Assembly: GCA_947174665.1 (NCBI GenBank)
Contig: CAMWJV010000003.1
Span: 1 to 64,000 of the forward strand
Direction: 5' to 3'
Origin: an uncultured Lachnospiraceae bacterium
GTDB lineage: Bacteria > Bacillota > Clostridia > Lachnospirales > Lachnospiraceae
DNA: 64,000 nucleotides
Shown here: positions 35,527 through 44,551 of the stretch, piece by piece
Numbering within the stretch: position 1 is the first letter of the stretch
Layout: the number at the start of each line of letters is the position of its first letter
Program-made: the position numbers and the translations under genes
Notes under the pieces: model-generated
What the model saw: the letters and a program-made list of their open reading frames with translations, nothing else
What the model was told of the DNA's origin: nothing
Databases searched by the model: none

Positions 35527-36024
35527 ATGGGTTTGGCTAAATGTCCGAATGGACACATTTATAATCCGAGACGTTATGGGAAGATATGTCCGTACTGCAA
35601 CATGAAAACGCAAGATGAGGCCTTTGCGGAAAAACCCCTGGGCTTTGAGCCCCCCGTGGAGATTCTGGAAGAAACGGTACGTCCCGTGTGCGGCTGGATC
35701 ATCTGCATTGAAGGGGCAAGAGTGGGTACGGATTACAAGATTCACGAAGGGAAGAATTTTGTCGGCCGGGGGGATGATATGGATGTCCAGATTTTGGGGG
35801 ACAACGATATCAACCGCAAAAATCATACCATTATCGTATATGACCCCAAGAATCTGAATACCATGATCCTTCCCGGAGATTCCGCAGGGATCGCATATTT
35901 GAACGAAAAGCCGGTATATGTGCCGACGGAGCTGAATCCGTATGATGTCATCAGTCTGGGACAAAGCAGATTTCTGTTTGTACCCCTGTGCGGTAAGAAT
36001 TTCTCATGGGGGGATTTGAAATGA
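35527..36024 (+). CDS. Zinc-ribbon plus FHA-like protein
   Basis: 165 residues. The N terminus carries a Cys/His zinc ribbon (CPNGHIYNPRRYGKICPYC). The C-terminal 100 residues read as an FHA domain: GKNFVGRGDDMDVQILGDND, INRKNHTIIVYD, GDSAGIAYLNEKPV. Soluble. AGGAGAAAAG precedes the ATG. Compare the Fha proteins of type VI clusters, which recruit the machine through phosphothreonine. Its stop overlaps the next start (ATGA). Confidence 0.75.
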   Translation: MGLAKCPNGHIYNPRRYGKICPYCNMKTQDEAFAEKPLGFEPPVEILEETVRPVCGWIICIEGARVGTDYKIHEGKNFVGRGDDMDVQILGDNDINRKNHTIIVYDPKNLNTMILPGDSAGIAYLNEKPVYVPTELNPYDVISLGQSRFLFVPLCGKNFSWGDLK

Positions 36025-36863
36025 CAGGCGATATGACGATCCTGCTTGGGCTAAGCACCCTGTACGTCATATTAGTTTTCTGCCGCTGTCTGTTTGGGTG
36101 GGATGATAAGCCCTGCGCCGGGAAGAAAACGTCCGGAGCAGGAATAGCCCAGACCACGGGCAGCCGCCAGGTTCAGGCGGATATTGCGCAAGTCTGGTCG
36201 AACAGGGCCGGGACAATGGCAGTGCTGGCGGATGGGATCGGCAGCGCAAATACCGGCACGGTCTGTGCGCAGATAGCGGTAGATACGATTCTTGACCGTT
36301 TTGAACCATATCATGAGTTAAATGACCCTGTTTATTTTTTCAAATCTGTCTTTTTGGAAGCGAACAAGCGCATCCAGAGGACGGCGGGAGAGCGCAGAGG
36401 CGGTGCAAGCGTAGGGGCGGCGTTTTTGAACCGCAGCCACCTGTACTATGCAGTGGCAGGGGATATTCGAATTGCGGTTATGCGGGGGGAAGAGATCATC
36501 CCGCTGAGCAAGGGGCAGACAATAGATGTTCTGGCAGCCCGGGCTTATGAAGACGGAAAGCTTTCCAGACAGGAAACGCTCTGGAGTATGGAGGAGAAAA
36601 GGGTTTGGAATTATCTGGGGAAGGACGGGTTCCACGAAATTGAGGTATGCGAGCAGCCCATATTGCTGAAAAGGGGCGATAAAGTGCTGCTTACGAGCAA
36701 AGGTATTTTTGAGGAACTGTCCTGGAGTGAAACAGAGGATATTTTGATCGACACCGCTTCTTCACAGGAGCTGGCGGAACGCATGGTTCACGCGGCAGAG
36801 CAAAAAAATAATCCCCAGGGGGACAACGGAAGCGTCATATTGATACAGAGGCTGGAGGCTTAA
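36021..36863 (+). CDS. PP2C-family Ser/Thr phosphatase with N-terminal membrane segment
   Basis: 280 residues from ATG 36021, which overlaps the previous stop as ATGA; an in-frame ATG at 36006 is less likely. A membrane segment at the N terminus (TILLGLSTLYVILVFCRCLF) is followed by a PP2C fold: AVLADGIGSANTGTVCAQ keeps the metal-binding Asp-Gly, GASVGAAFLNRSHLYYAVAG is the next strand pair, and GDNGSVILIQR is the C-terminal Asp motif. A PppA-like role, reversing phosphorylation of an FHA target, is likely. No Ser/Thr kinase gene is in the window. Confidence 0.82.
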   Translation: MTGDMTILLGLSTLYVILVFCRCLFGWDDKPCAGKKTSGAGIAQTTGSRQVQADIAQVWSNRAGTMAVLADGIGSANTGTVCAQIAVDTILDRFEPYHELNDPVYFFKSVFLEANKRIQRTAGERRGGASVGAAFLNRSHLYYAVAGDIRIAVMRGEEIIPLSKGQTIDVLAARAYEDGKLSRQETLWSMEEKRVWNYLGKDGFHEIEVCEQPILLKRGDKVLLTSKGIFEELSWSETEDILIDTASSQELAERMVHAAEQKNNPQGDNGSVILIQRLEA

Positions 36864-38525
36864 ATGAGAAGAATCAATTCTGAATTCCAGACATTCCATA
36901 TGTCAGAGGAAGGGCAGAAGCTATCCAACAGGGATTATTTCGGATATGTGGAAATGGACGACTTCGCCTGCTATGTGCTGGCAGACAGTCTGGATGATGA
37001 GCCGTCTGTAAACAGTGCAAGACTGGTGGTTGACAGTATCATCCGGGACTTTACGGAAGCGCCTACCATGGGCAGATCAGCCCTCAGGCGATATATGCGG
37101 AGAGCCCATGCAGAGCTTCTGCATCAAAGGGGCGGGATGCACCTGAAGGTTGCAGTTGTGGTGGCCGTGACCGATTACAGGAAACTCCGTTACTGCCATG
37201 TGGGAAACAGCCGCCTGTACCTGATCAGAAATGCACGGATTCTGGAACAGACTTTGGACCAGTCACTGACGCAGAACCTTGTGGAGCAGGAGCGTGTCAT
37301 CCTGGACGAGGCCGCGCGCCATGAGGAGCGCAATAATTTATATTCCTTTCTGGGAGAGCGGGGAAAACCGGAGATACAGATTTCCCGAAAGAAAAAGCTG
37401 GAGGCCGGAGACCTTTTTATACAGCTTACAAGAGGCGTTTGGGAGCAGTGTGAGGAACGGGAATTTCTTCAGATCGTCAACGACGCCAAAGAGACAAAGG
37501 ATATTTTAGAACAGACGGAAGACCTTATCCTGAAGGAGCAGAACAGCAGGAGCATTGACAATTACTCCATGGCAGTGACCGCCGTAAACAAGGTGTATCA
37601 GTCACCCAAAAAGCCCGTATCCCTCAAAAAGGTGTTGCTTATTGTACTGCCGGTGCTGCTGGTGATCGTCACAGTATCCGTGACATTGTTCCTGAGACAA
37701 CGCAGTATCCGGAAAAAGGCGGAATCCATGCTTCAGTCTATGGAGAGCGGAGAGGAGTACTTTACATACAATAACTATCAAAAGGCGAAAGAGGAATACG
37801 GGGAGGCCAAAAAGCTGGCTGACAGCCTGCACCGGAAACCGGAGTACGAAGAAGCGGATATGTATATAAAGCTTGCGGAGCAGGTGATTCTGGCAGATGA
37901 GGCATTGAGCGAGGAGGAATATCAAAAGGCTCAGGACCTGTATCTGACTGCCCGGCAGATGGCGGCAGATGCGGGAAATGTGGGACTGACATATATTGAA
38001 GATCAATTAGCGCGCACAGAAGGGTACATAGAAGTGTTTGATCTGATCGCCCAGGGAGAGAGAAAGCAGGAATACGGCAATCTGAAGGGCGCCATTGAGC
38101 TATATAAAAACGCAAAAGAGAGAGCGGCAGCGCTTTACTTTATGGATGGAAAGAAGGAAGCACTGGAGCTGCAGATGGCAGCAGAGGAGGAGCTGGAAAA
38201 AGAGCAGATGGAGGCGGAAGCACGTCTTCGTGAACAGATAGAGGCGGAGGCGGCAAGCAGGGCTTTGGATAATGAACAGAAGGCAAACGATCAACAGAAT
38301 GCCATTGATCTTGAAAATAAGGGAAATGAACTGCTTGCGGAAGGCAGCTATGAAAGCGCTATTACATTCTATCAGGCAGCTCAGACGATTTACAATCGCC
38401 TGGAAATGAAGGAAATGGCAGCCGGGATTAAGCCTAAGATAGCGGCGGCTCAGGCAGGAATTGCCGCAAGGGATGCCAAAGCGGCGGAAATTGCCGCAGC
38501 CGGGCAGGAGCAGCAATCTCAATAG
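36864..38525 (+). CDS. Degenerate PP2C-like domain, membrane helix and TPR/coiled-coil region
   Basis: 553 residues. N-terminal PP2C-like domain (about 1-235; SNRDYFGYVEMDDFACYVLA, GMHLKVAVVVAVTD, RKLRYCHVGNSRLYLIRN) in which the metal motif ADG-x-G reads ADSLDD; the Gly pair is lost, so it may be a pseudo-phosphatase. A membrane helix (VLLIVLPVLLVIVTVSVTLF, about 256-275) then leads to helical repeats of TPR type (YNNYQKAKEEYGEAKKLADS, YEEADMYIKLAEQ) and an Ala/Glu-rich coiled coil. It starts at the base after the previous stop. Possible scaffold at the membrane. Confidence 0.78.
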   Translation: MRRINSEFQTFHMSEEGQKLSNRDYFGYVEMDDFACYVLADSLDDEPSVNSARLVVDSIIRDFTEAPTMGRSALRRYMRRAHAELLHQRGGMHLKVAVVVAVTDYRKLRYCHVGNSRLYLIRNARILEQTLDQSLTQNLVEQERVILDEAARHEERNNLYSFLGERGKPEIQISRKKKLEAGDLFIQLTRGVWEQCEEREFLQIVNDAKETKDILEQTEDLILKEQNSRSIDNYSMAVTAVNKVYQSPKKPVSLKKVLLIVLPVLLVIVTVSVTLFLRQRSIRKKAESMLQSMESGEEYFTYNNYQKAKEEYGEAKKLADSLHRKPEYEEADMYIKLAEQVILADEALSEEEYQKAQDLYLTARQMAADAGNVGLTYIEDQLARTEGYIEVFDLIAQGERKQEYGNLKGAIELYKNAKERAAALYFMDGKKEALELQMAAEEELEKEQMEAEARLREQIEAEAASRALDNEQKANDQQNAIDLENKGNELLAEGSYESAITFYQAAQTIYNRLEMKEMAAGIKPKIAAAQAGIAARDAKAAEIAAAGQEQQSQ

Positions 38526-38546
38526 GGATGTGCGGCGAGTACACAG

Positions 38547-41057
38547 ATGGGAGCAGGAGGCATGAGCAAGTATACTTATACCCTAAACCCCGGTCGGGAA
38601 GAGGAGGAGCAACATACCTACAGACAGAGTGAGCTGGAAAAAATGACCACGTTTCATCTGCGGGAAATCTGCAGAAAGGAACGTCTGGTGGTTTCCTCTG
38701 CCAAAAACGAAGACAAGGACGGACTGATCCGCCTGATCATGCGGTTTCGGGGGCAGAAGGAATACCGGCATATCAAAGAATTCTGTGAAGGCGGACTGGA
38801 GCGGATTCAGGCGTTTTTGGACGATCAGGAAATCCGCTTTCTGGAGGAGCCGGAAGTGAATATACCGGGAACGCTCACTATTTATCATGATACGGAGATG
38901 AATGAACTGGACGGCTATCAGGTAAAGTCGGATGAAAAACTCTGCTGCGGAAATCTTCTGCTGGTGGACGAAGCACTCAGGGTCTATACCTGTTTTTACA
39001 TTGAAGAGGCGGAGGATGCTGCATATCTCTTTAAGGGAAAAGGTATGCCGGTAGACCCGTTGGAAAAGCATCAGTATTCTGTCCTGTATTTTCCCAATGA
39101 GACAGTTTCTGAATTCCTTTACGATTGTTATTACGGGAATCATGTCTCCGTTCCGGGGCATACGGAGGCTGTCCGGATTCCTCTTCTGGACGTTGTGGAA
39201 AGGCAGATTCCGCAGGCGGACTTACCGCTGGTGATAGACTTCGGAAGCTCTAATACTACCATGGGCATCTGTCTGGAGGACGGGAGCGTACAGATCGCTA
39301 CGGCAAGGGGAAAGACCATTATTCCCAGCATGATCGGTGTGCGGGAGAAAGAGGGGGGAGAGACGGAATTCCTGTTTGGCTGCGATGCGCAGGAAATGAT
39401 CAGACAGAATTACCGGGATGAAGACGCTGCCGTTTTCTATGATATTAAGCGCTGGATCAGTGATGCCGACCGTGTGGAGAGCGTCATATTAAAAAGCGGG
39501 TATAAATATCAGTTTCCCAGAAAGGACATGCTCCGGGTTTACCTGGATCATCTTCTGGAAATGGCACGTCAGCAGTTTAAGTGCAGTTTTACAAATATCC
39601 AGCTCCTGGCACCCATACGGCAGAAAGAGAAATTCCGCAGGCTGTTCAAGGACCTGCTTCCGGAATATACCGTAAACTGCGAACTGGACGAGGGAATGGC
39701 CGTCCTGTTTCACAGCATCCACAGCATGATCCGGGCAAAGGGATATGAGGAACGCCGCTGGTATCATGCCCTTGTCATCGACTGCGGCGGGGGAACCACG
39801 GATTTAACCTCGGGTCGGTTCTGTATTGAGAACAACAGGGTGTCCTATATCATCGATCTGGAAACCCGGTATGAAAACGGCGACACAAATCTGGGAGGAA
39901 ATAACCTGACCTACCGCATCTTTCAGCTGTTAAAGCTGCGTCTTGCGGAGGAACTGGGATTTCTGGCGAAGGAGCCCTTGTCCATAGGAAGCGCCGAGGA
40001 AGGGAAGGCTGCCTATGAGGAGCTGGAAAGGCGCTATCTTCTGGCAGAAAAATGGCTGCCCACCCGGTTTAAGGAGTATGAGGGAAGAAGCAGAGAGCAT
40101 TACTTCTTTGTTAAAAATAATTATTACTATCTTTTTGAATTGGCGGAACAGATCAAGAAGATGTTCTTTCAGGCCGGATTTTGTTACGAACTGAAAATAT
40201 CCACTGATAAGGGGGATGACATTTTTCTGGATAAATGGAAATTGTCCGTTTGCGGAGAAGGGCGGGACGGAGACGCTGCCCGGCGGTTTGAAAACATTTC
40301 CCGGCGGGCGGAGATATGCCTGTATCTGCATGAGATAGAGGAACTCCTGAGGCCGGAGATTTATGGGCTGATGGAACGTTTTCTGGATTCAAAATTTGAA
40401 AAGGGCCAGCTTGGGGAATACGAGATGATCAAGCTGACAGGACAATCCTGCAAGTCCAGGCTGTTTTTAGAGGCGCTCAAACAGTATGTTCCGGGGAAAA
40501 GGATTCAGGGAATCAGACGGGACGAGGCCGGGACGGAGCTTAAAATGTGCTGTCTGGAGGGTGCCCTTGCCTACTTTATGAACTGCAAGCTGGGATACAT
40601 GAAGGTGAATGAACATTACAGGGTGGGCAGCCTGCCTTATGAGATCATGGCATACACCCATGAAAATAAAGAAAAAATTCTCATCAAGAGTCTGGATGCG
40701 GAAGACCATATCGGGTATATTTCCCGCTTCCACATCGGGAACCAGCTGGATCTGTATCTGAATGACGAACAGGGAAAACGGCTCAGGACATATTATTTTG
40801 CCTATGATACCGCCAGGTTCGAGAAGACCACCCAGAAGGAGATTGACGAGGCCTATGAGGGGACCGTCATTCAGGAGGAGACAGACATTATCGTAGAAGG
40901 AGAGATGAAGTTCTTTGTATGGATTTCCAGGGAGCGGTGGGGATTTGTGGTCCTGCCGGTTCTGCGGGATCGGGAGATTTTGTATAAAGGTGAGGAAACC
41001 TTCTTTGATTTTGAAGATGACACCTGGGAATTGAATTTCTTTGACGGAAGAAAGTAG
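38547..41057 (+). CDS. Hsp70/actin-fold ATPase with N-terminal SAP-like region
   Basis: 836 residues. The first 90 contain a SAP-like helix pair (LEKMTTFHLREICRKERLVV). From about residue 228 an Hsp70-type nucleotide-binding domain appears: LPLVIDFGSSNTTMGICLED (phosphate 1) and HALVIDCGGGTTDLTSGRF (phosphate 2). The later half has IKLTGQSCKSRLFLEALKQY (adenosine-type motif) and a non-DnaK C terminus. Not a housekeeping DnaK. With the DnaJ-like protein it makes a chaperone pair unique to this cluster; assembling the machine, loading effectors or recycling the sheath are possible roles. ATG 38562 is an alternative start, but its AGGAGG is too close. Confidence 0.8.
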   Translation: MGAGGMSKYTYTLNPGREEEEQHTYRQSELEKMTTFHLREICRKERLVVSSAKNEDKDGLIRLIMRFRGQKEYRHIKEFCEGGLERIQAFLDDQEIRFLEEPEVNIPGTLTIYHDTEMNELDGYQVKSDEKLCCGNLLLVDEALRVYTCFYIEEAEDAAYLFKGKGMPVDPLEKHQYSVLYFPNETVSEFLYDCYYGNHVSVPGHTEAVRIPLLDVVERQIPQADLPLVIDFGSSNTTMGICLEDGSVQIATARGKTIIPSMIGVREKEGGETEFLFGCDAQEMIRQNYRDEDAAVFYDIKRWISDADRVESVILKSGYKYQFPRKDMLRVYLDHLLEMARQQFKCSFTNIQLLAPIRQKEKFRRLFKDLLPEYTVNCELDEGMAVLFHSIHSMIRAKGYEERRWYHALVIDCGGGTTDLTSGRFCIENNRVSYIIDLETRYENGDTNLGGNNLTYRIFQLLKLRLAEELGFLAKEPLSIGSAEEGKAAYEELERRYLLAEKWLPTRFKEYEGRSREHYFFVKNNYYYLFELAEQIKKMFFQAGFCYELKISTDKGDDIFLDKWKLSVCGEGRDGDAARRFENISRRAEICLYLHEIEELLRPEIYGLMERFLDSKFEKGQLGEYEMIKLTGQSCKSRLFLEALKQYVPGKRIQGIRRDEAGTELKMCCLEGALAYFMNCKLGYMKVNEHYRVGSLPYEIMAYTHENKEKILIKSLDAEDHIGYISRFHIGNQLDLYLNDEQGKRLRTYYFAYDTARFEKTTQKEIDEAYEGTVIQEETDIIVEGEMKFFVWISRERWGFVVLPVLRDREILYKGEETFFDFEDDTWELNFFDGRK

Positions 41058-41067
41058 GAGATGCGTC

Positions 41068-42384
41068 ATGGGGCGGTCAGAGCGGGAAAATGACATAGAA
41101 ACAATGAAAGAGATGATCCAAAAGGAAATACAGTCCATTGTCGGTCTGGAGGAGAGGGTCGCTTTCAAGGAACTGATGGAAGGTGTATTTCTGTCCTTAT
41201 ATGATACAAATCTAAAGATGTACGAGGAATTGGAGCGCCGTGTAAAGGAAGAGCTGGATTATGATAAAAACCGCTATCATATCAAGACGGGAATTATCGA
41301 AAGAGAATTTTTTGATGAATCCCATCATCTGCTGTTTCCCATGGAAGAGCGGGATCTGGCCGGGAATCTTTATGACATGAAGGAGATTCTGAGAGCAGTG
41401 ACGGAGGAGGGAGCGTTTCCGCTGATGAAAGTCATGCTCCGCTGCGACTATCTGGAGCTGCAGAGACTGTTGGAGGCAAAGCCTGTATTCGAAGGAGTGA
41501 TCGAGACGGAGGAACCTGCACAGGAGTGGAAGGTTGAGGTTCGCCTGCGGGAAAACAGGGAGTATCTGGAAAAGATAGCATACCTGTACCTTCTGTTTAC
41601 CAGAAACGGTATTCCCTGGCAGACTGTCAACGCGCCCTATCTGTACAAAATGGCGGATATGATCGTCACAGGACTCCCGGAGGGTATTACCGGAGGGGAA
41701 AAAATAAAGCAGGTGACTATTCAGTTTGGGGAATACAGCAAGATCATTCAGAAGGATGTCATTCCGGTGTGGAACATTCAGAAACTTGCATTGGACAGTG
41801 TGGGCTTCCCGACTCCCTGCGAGGATCACCGGAATTTTGAACATAACATTTCCCTGCGTCAGCAGGGTACAGAACATGCTTATCTGGTGGAGAATGACAG
41901 GAACATACACAGCATCAGCCAGAGCGGTGAGAGACTAAAGATTGTGTGTGAGACCGGAGAAGCAAAAAAATGGAGCATTTATCAGATACGTTCTTCCGCG
42001 GAGCAAAGGATTGACCGCTATACTTTCCCCATTATGGGAAACGGACGGGAAGAGAGCTTTTCAGAAAAATACCAGCGGAAGTGGAACCAGCACATACGGA
42101 CAAAAACGGAATTGGTGCATTTTATCAGGGGGCTGGGACTGGAGGACTATGTAAGTTATGAGGACTGCCGGGTGGAAGACGGCTTTCCGGGAAGGCGGGA
42201 GAATTATTCCATGAATTTCTTTGTGCAGGACGAGATCAGGGACAAAACAGCGCAGAAGAAGCTGATCCTGTATTTCCGGCCGGGGCAGAAGCTGGACTGG
42301 CTGCAGCGGGACATCCTGAGCTTTCTTGTGTCCGAAGTGCAGAGAATCTATCCGGAGTATGACTGCGGGGGAGTGTTGCTATGA
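41068..42384 (+). CDS. Unrecognised cluster protein, baseplate candidate (438 aa)
   Basis: Start ATG 41068 has TAGGAG seven bases before it. Soluble, acidic; helical first quarter (ENDIETMKEMIQKEIQSIVG, YEELERRVKEELDYDKNR), mixed alpha/beta later, with a conserved-looking end LDWLQRDILSFLVSEVQRIY. No domain I can name. Its place between the Hsp70-like gene and the spike genes, and its four-base overlap with the next gene, suggest a structural or assembly part such as a baseplate subunit (the slot of TssF/TssG/TssK). Inference from position only. Confidence 0.6.
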   Translation: MGRSERENDIETMKEMIQKEIQSIVGLEERVAFKELMEGVFLSLYDTNLKMYEELERRVKEELDYDKNRYHIKTGIIEREFFDESHHLLFPMEERDLAGNLYDMKEILRAVTEEGAFPLMKVMLRCDYLELQRLLEAKPVFEGVIETEEPAQEWKVEVRLRENREYLEKIAYLYLLFTRNGIPWQTVNAPYLYKMADMIVTGLPEGITGGEKIKQVTIQFGEYSKIIQKDVIPVWNIQKLALDSVGFPTPCEDHRNFEHNISLRQQGTEHAYLVENDRNIHSISQSGERLKIVCETGEAKKWSIYQIRSSAEQRIDRYTFPIMGNGREESFSEKYQRKWNQHIRTKTELVHFIRGLGLEDYVSYEDCRVEDGFPGRRENYSMNFFVQDEIRDKTAQKKLILYFRPGQKLDWLQRDILSFLVSEVQRIYPEYDCGGVLL

Positions 42385-43085
42385 GGTATCTTTGGGAAGT
42401 GCTGCTGGCGGCAGAGGAGGAAGGAATTTCGGAAAAAAAGCTCCGCTTTGTCCATGCACCTTCGGGGAGCGGATATATGGAGCTGTCGCTGCCCTGCCTC
42501 AACCAGACGTGGCTGGACGAAGACGAACAGGATATCAGCATAGGGGTAAACACCTATTATCGCTTTTATGACATCTTTCATGAGATGTTCCCGCCGGATC
42601 AGACAGATTTTCCCGCCCTGCGGGAAAGCCTGACAAACTTAAGCCTGCACATGCTGGCCCAGAATGATATTCGGAGGGGCCTGACAAGAGAAGATTACCA
42701 TAAGAGGCTTCTGGCGAAAGAGATTCTGGCGAATGGCTTTGGAGAGACGGCAAGGGATGTGTTCCTGTCCATGAACAGGGCGGACAGGGAAAAGCTGCTG
42801 GGGGGATGGCTAAACAGTTTCCGGGCAGGGAGCGCATTGCCGGTCTTTCTGGATATGGTTCACGGTCTGGTTGCGGACAGCATCGTTTATCACAACAATG
42901 AATATCCGGATGAAATCCTGATCTATACGGGATTGAAAAGGGAGAGGAAGCTGGAACAGAGAATCCAATTTCTGATAGATACATTTTTGGATATTCGTTA
43001 TCATGTAGAGATTTTTTATGAGTATCATTTCGGCATTATCGGAGTGGATGAGACCATGCAGATTGACGGGATTGCCATCTGCTGA
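42381..43085 (+). CDS. Unrecognised cluster protein (234 aa)
   Basis: Starts in the ATGA overlap with the preceding gene, so the two are coupled. Mixed alpha/beta protein with QTWLDEDEQDISIGVNTYYR, a helical middle (SLHMLAQNDIRRGLTREDYH) and a C-terminal DIRYHVEIFYEYHFGIIGVD. No signal peptide or membrane segment. No family recognised; a baseplate or assembly role is suggested by context. Confidence 0.6.
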   Translation: MRYLWEVLLAAEEEGISEKKLRFVHAPSGSGYMELSLPCLNQTWLDEDEQDISIGVNTYYRFYDIFHEMFPPDQTDFPALRESLTNLSLHMLAQNDIRRGLTREDYHKRLLAKEILANGFGETARDVFLSMNRADREKLLGGWLNSFRAGSALPVFLDMVHGLVADSIVYHNNEYPDEILIYTGLKRERKLEQRIQFLIDTFLDIRYHVEIFYEYHFGIIGVDETMQIDGIAIC

Positions 43086-43125
43086 GGCTAAAATGTTTGG
43101 ATAAGACCTGTGCGGGAGGTAAAAA

Positions 43126-43899
43126 ATGTTTCAGAATACATATCCGGTCTTTGAAGCGAAAAGGCTCTTGAAAAAGGAGATGCTTGATAATCTTCGGGAT
43201 TTCCCCAGAGAGCTGTTTGATCTGCAGTATCAGGGTTACAGTGACGGAATCCTGACAGGATGCGATATTAAGGGAACCGGGACAGGACTGACGATCCTGC
43301 CGGGGATATTGTATTACAAAAGCGTGCCTTACTTTTTAGACAAGCCATATCCCATCCCGTATAGGGCGGAAGGAGAACCGGTGTATGTGAAAGTACATTT
43401 CTGGGATAAAGCTATCGGGGCAGGGGGAGAGGAATTCTTTTCACAGGTGATCGTGGATGGGCAGGAACCGGATGCAGAACAGGAACTGGAGCTTGCGCGG
43501 TTTAAGCTTCAGCCCGGAGCGAGGCTCCGGTCGGAGTACGTGGATTTTTATGATTATGAGACAGAATTCGACACAGTAAACCGTATCCATGCGCCCTATG
43601 CAGCCCCGAAGCATTCCGGTATCTGGCCGCGTATATTAAAGAGCTTTGCTAAGGAACTGTTGAGAAACCATGTGAACAATCCCTGGGACAGCGCTTTCTG
43701 CCTCAGCTGTCTGCAGTTGACGGAGGCTATGCCTTACGAGGCAGTCCGCGCCTATCTCAATGCAAGGCTGGGACAGGACAGGGAATATACAAATATACAG
43801 GTATATAGCGCATTAAAACGCATTCTGCGGGAGAGCGGCAGCAGGGAAAAAGAACCGGAAAGATCCAGGGAGAAAGAGGGAACGTTGCTCATGTTATAA
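43126..43899 (+). CDS. Tail-fibre/baseplate-like cluster protein (257 aa)
   Basis: GGGAGG precedes the ATG. N-terminal half is beta-rich with GTGTGLTILPGILYYKSVPY followed by YFLDKPYPIPY, a pattern similar to the G-x-x-I-x-x-G-x-x-Y repeats seen at the start of phage fibre or baseplate proteins. The C-terminal half is helical (IWPRILKSFAKELLRNHVNN, VYSALKRILRESGS) and ends in a charged tail. May play the part of TssK, the linker of baseplate and membrane. Weak, pattern-based reading. Confidence 0.55.
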   Translation: MFQNTYPVFEAKRLLKKEMLDNLRDFPRELFDLQYQGYSDGILTGCDIKGTGTGLTILPGILYYKSVPYFLDKPYPIPYRAEGEPVYVKVHFWDKAIGAGGEEFFSQVIVDGQEPDAEQELELARFKLQPGARLRSEYVDFYDYETEFDTVNRIHAPYAAPKHSGIWPRILKSFAKELLRNHVNNPWDSAFCLSCLQLTEAMPYEAVRAYLNARLGQDREYTNIQVYSALKRILRESGSREKEPERSREKEGTLLML

Positions 43900-43922
43900 A
43901 GTGAAAGAAGGAGGCAGCAGAT

Positions 43923-44537
43923 ATGGAAAAAGAAATGGATTTATCCATAGCACGGTTCATAAAGGAATACTGGGAACGGGAAGAGGCGGAAGAACGGGAA
44001 CGTGTGCGGAAGCAGTATGATCCCAAGGAGCGGATCACCTATACGCTGGAGGAGCTGATAGAAGGAATTCGAAGCGGGCACCAGATGCTGTATACTCTGC
44101 CTCTTGAGTTTGAAACGAGGTGTCTGCTGGACGGGAAGATCATGATTCCATATATTAAAAACTTTTTCGAAGTGGAGGATGATGAACCGGAAGCTGTGCT
44201 TCTGGCCGGCAATAAGAGAAAAGTTGCTTTTTCCCTGTCAAGCACACCCTGCAAGAAGATGGCACAGTCCATGGATGATTGGATTGCGCAGACAAGGGAG
44301 AGATTCAAAGAAATGCATTGGGTCATGAAACCTGAGCGTAAGAAAAGCCTGGGAAATATGGAGTATTTCTGTTTTGCAATGCCTACCTCGGAGGGGCGGC
44401 TGTACAATGTTATGTTCCGTTTTCATAAAGATGAGCGGCTATATGCAGGCGTGCTGAACTGTCCTGAGGAGGAGCGCAAGGGAATGGGACTTCTTTTGGA
44501 GGCCATGGTTTATGTGATACAGGAAATGAATGGCTAG
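43923..44537 (+). CDS. Possible DcrB/DUF1795-like adaptor (204 aa)
   Basis: GAAGGAGGCAGCAG precedes the ATG. A charged helical start (about 1-40) is followed by a compact alpha/beta domain: DEPEAVLLAGNKRKVAFSLS, MAQSMDDWIAQTRERFKEMH, YFCFAMPTSEGRLYNVMFRF, and a final helix GMGLLLEAMVYVIQEMNG. The strand-helix layout recalls the DcrB/DUF1795 proteins, which in type VI systems (Eag family) hold Rhs or VgrG-linked effectors. It lies directly before the first spike gene, which fits an adaptor. Confidence 0.5.
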   Translation: MEKEMDLSIARFIKEYWEREEAEERERVRKQYDPKERITYTLEELIEGIRSGHQMLYTLPLEFETRCLLDGKIMIPYIKNFFEVEDDEPEAVLLAGNKRKVAFSLSSTPCKKMAQSMDDWIAQTRERFKEMHWVMKPERKKSLGNMEYFCFAMPTSEGRLYNVMFRFHKDERLYAGVLNCPEEERKGMGLLLEAMVYVIQEMNG

Positions 44538-44551
44538 GAGGCGATGGAAGT

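Noticed and set aside
38547-41057. Housekeeping dnaK
   Set aside because: Only the nucleotide-binding motifs agree; length, SAP-like start and C terminus differ, and grpE is absent.
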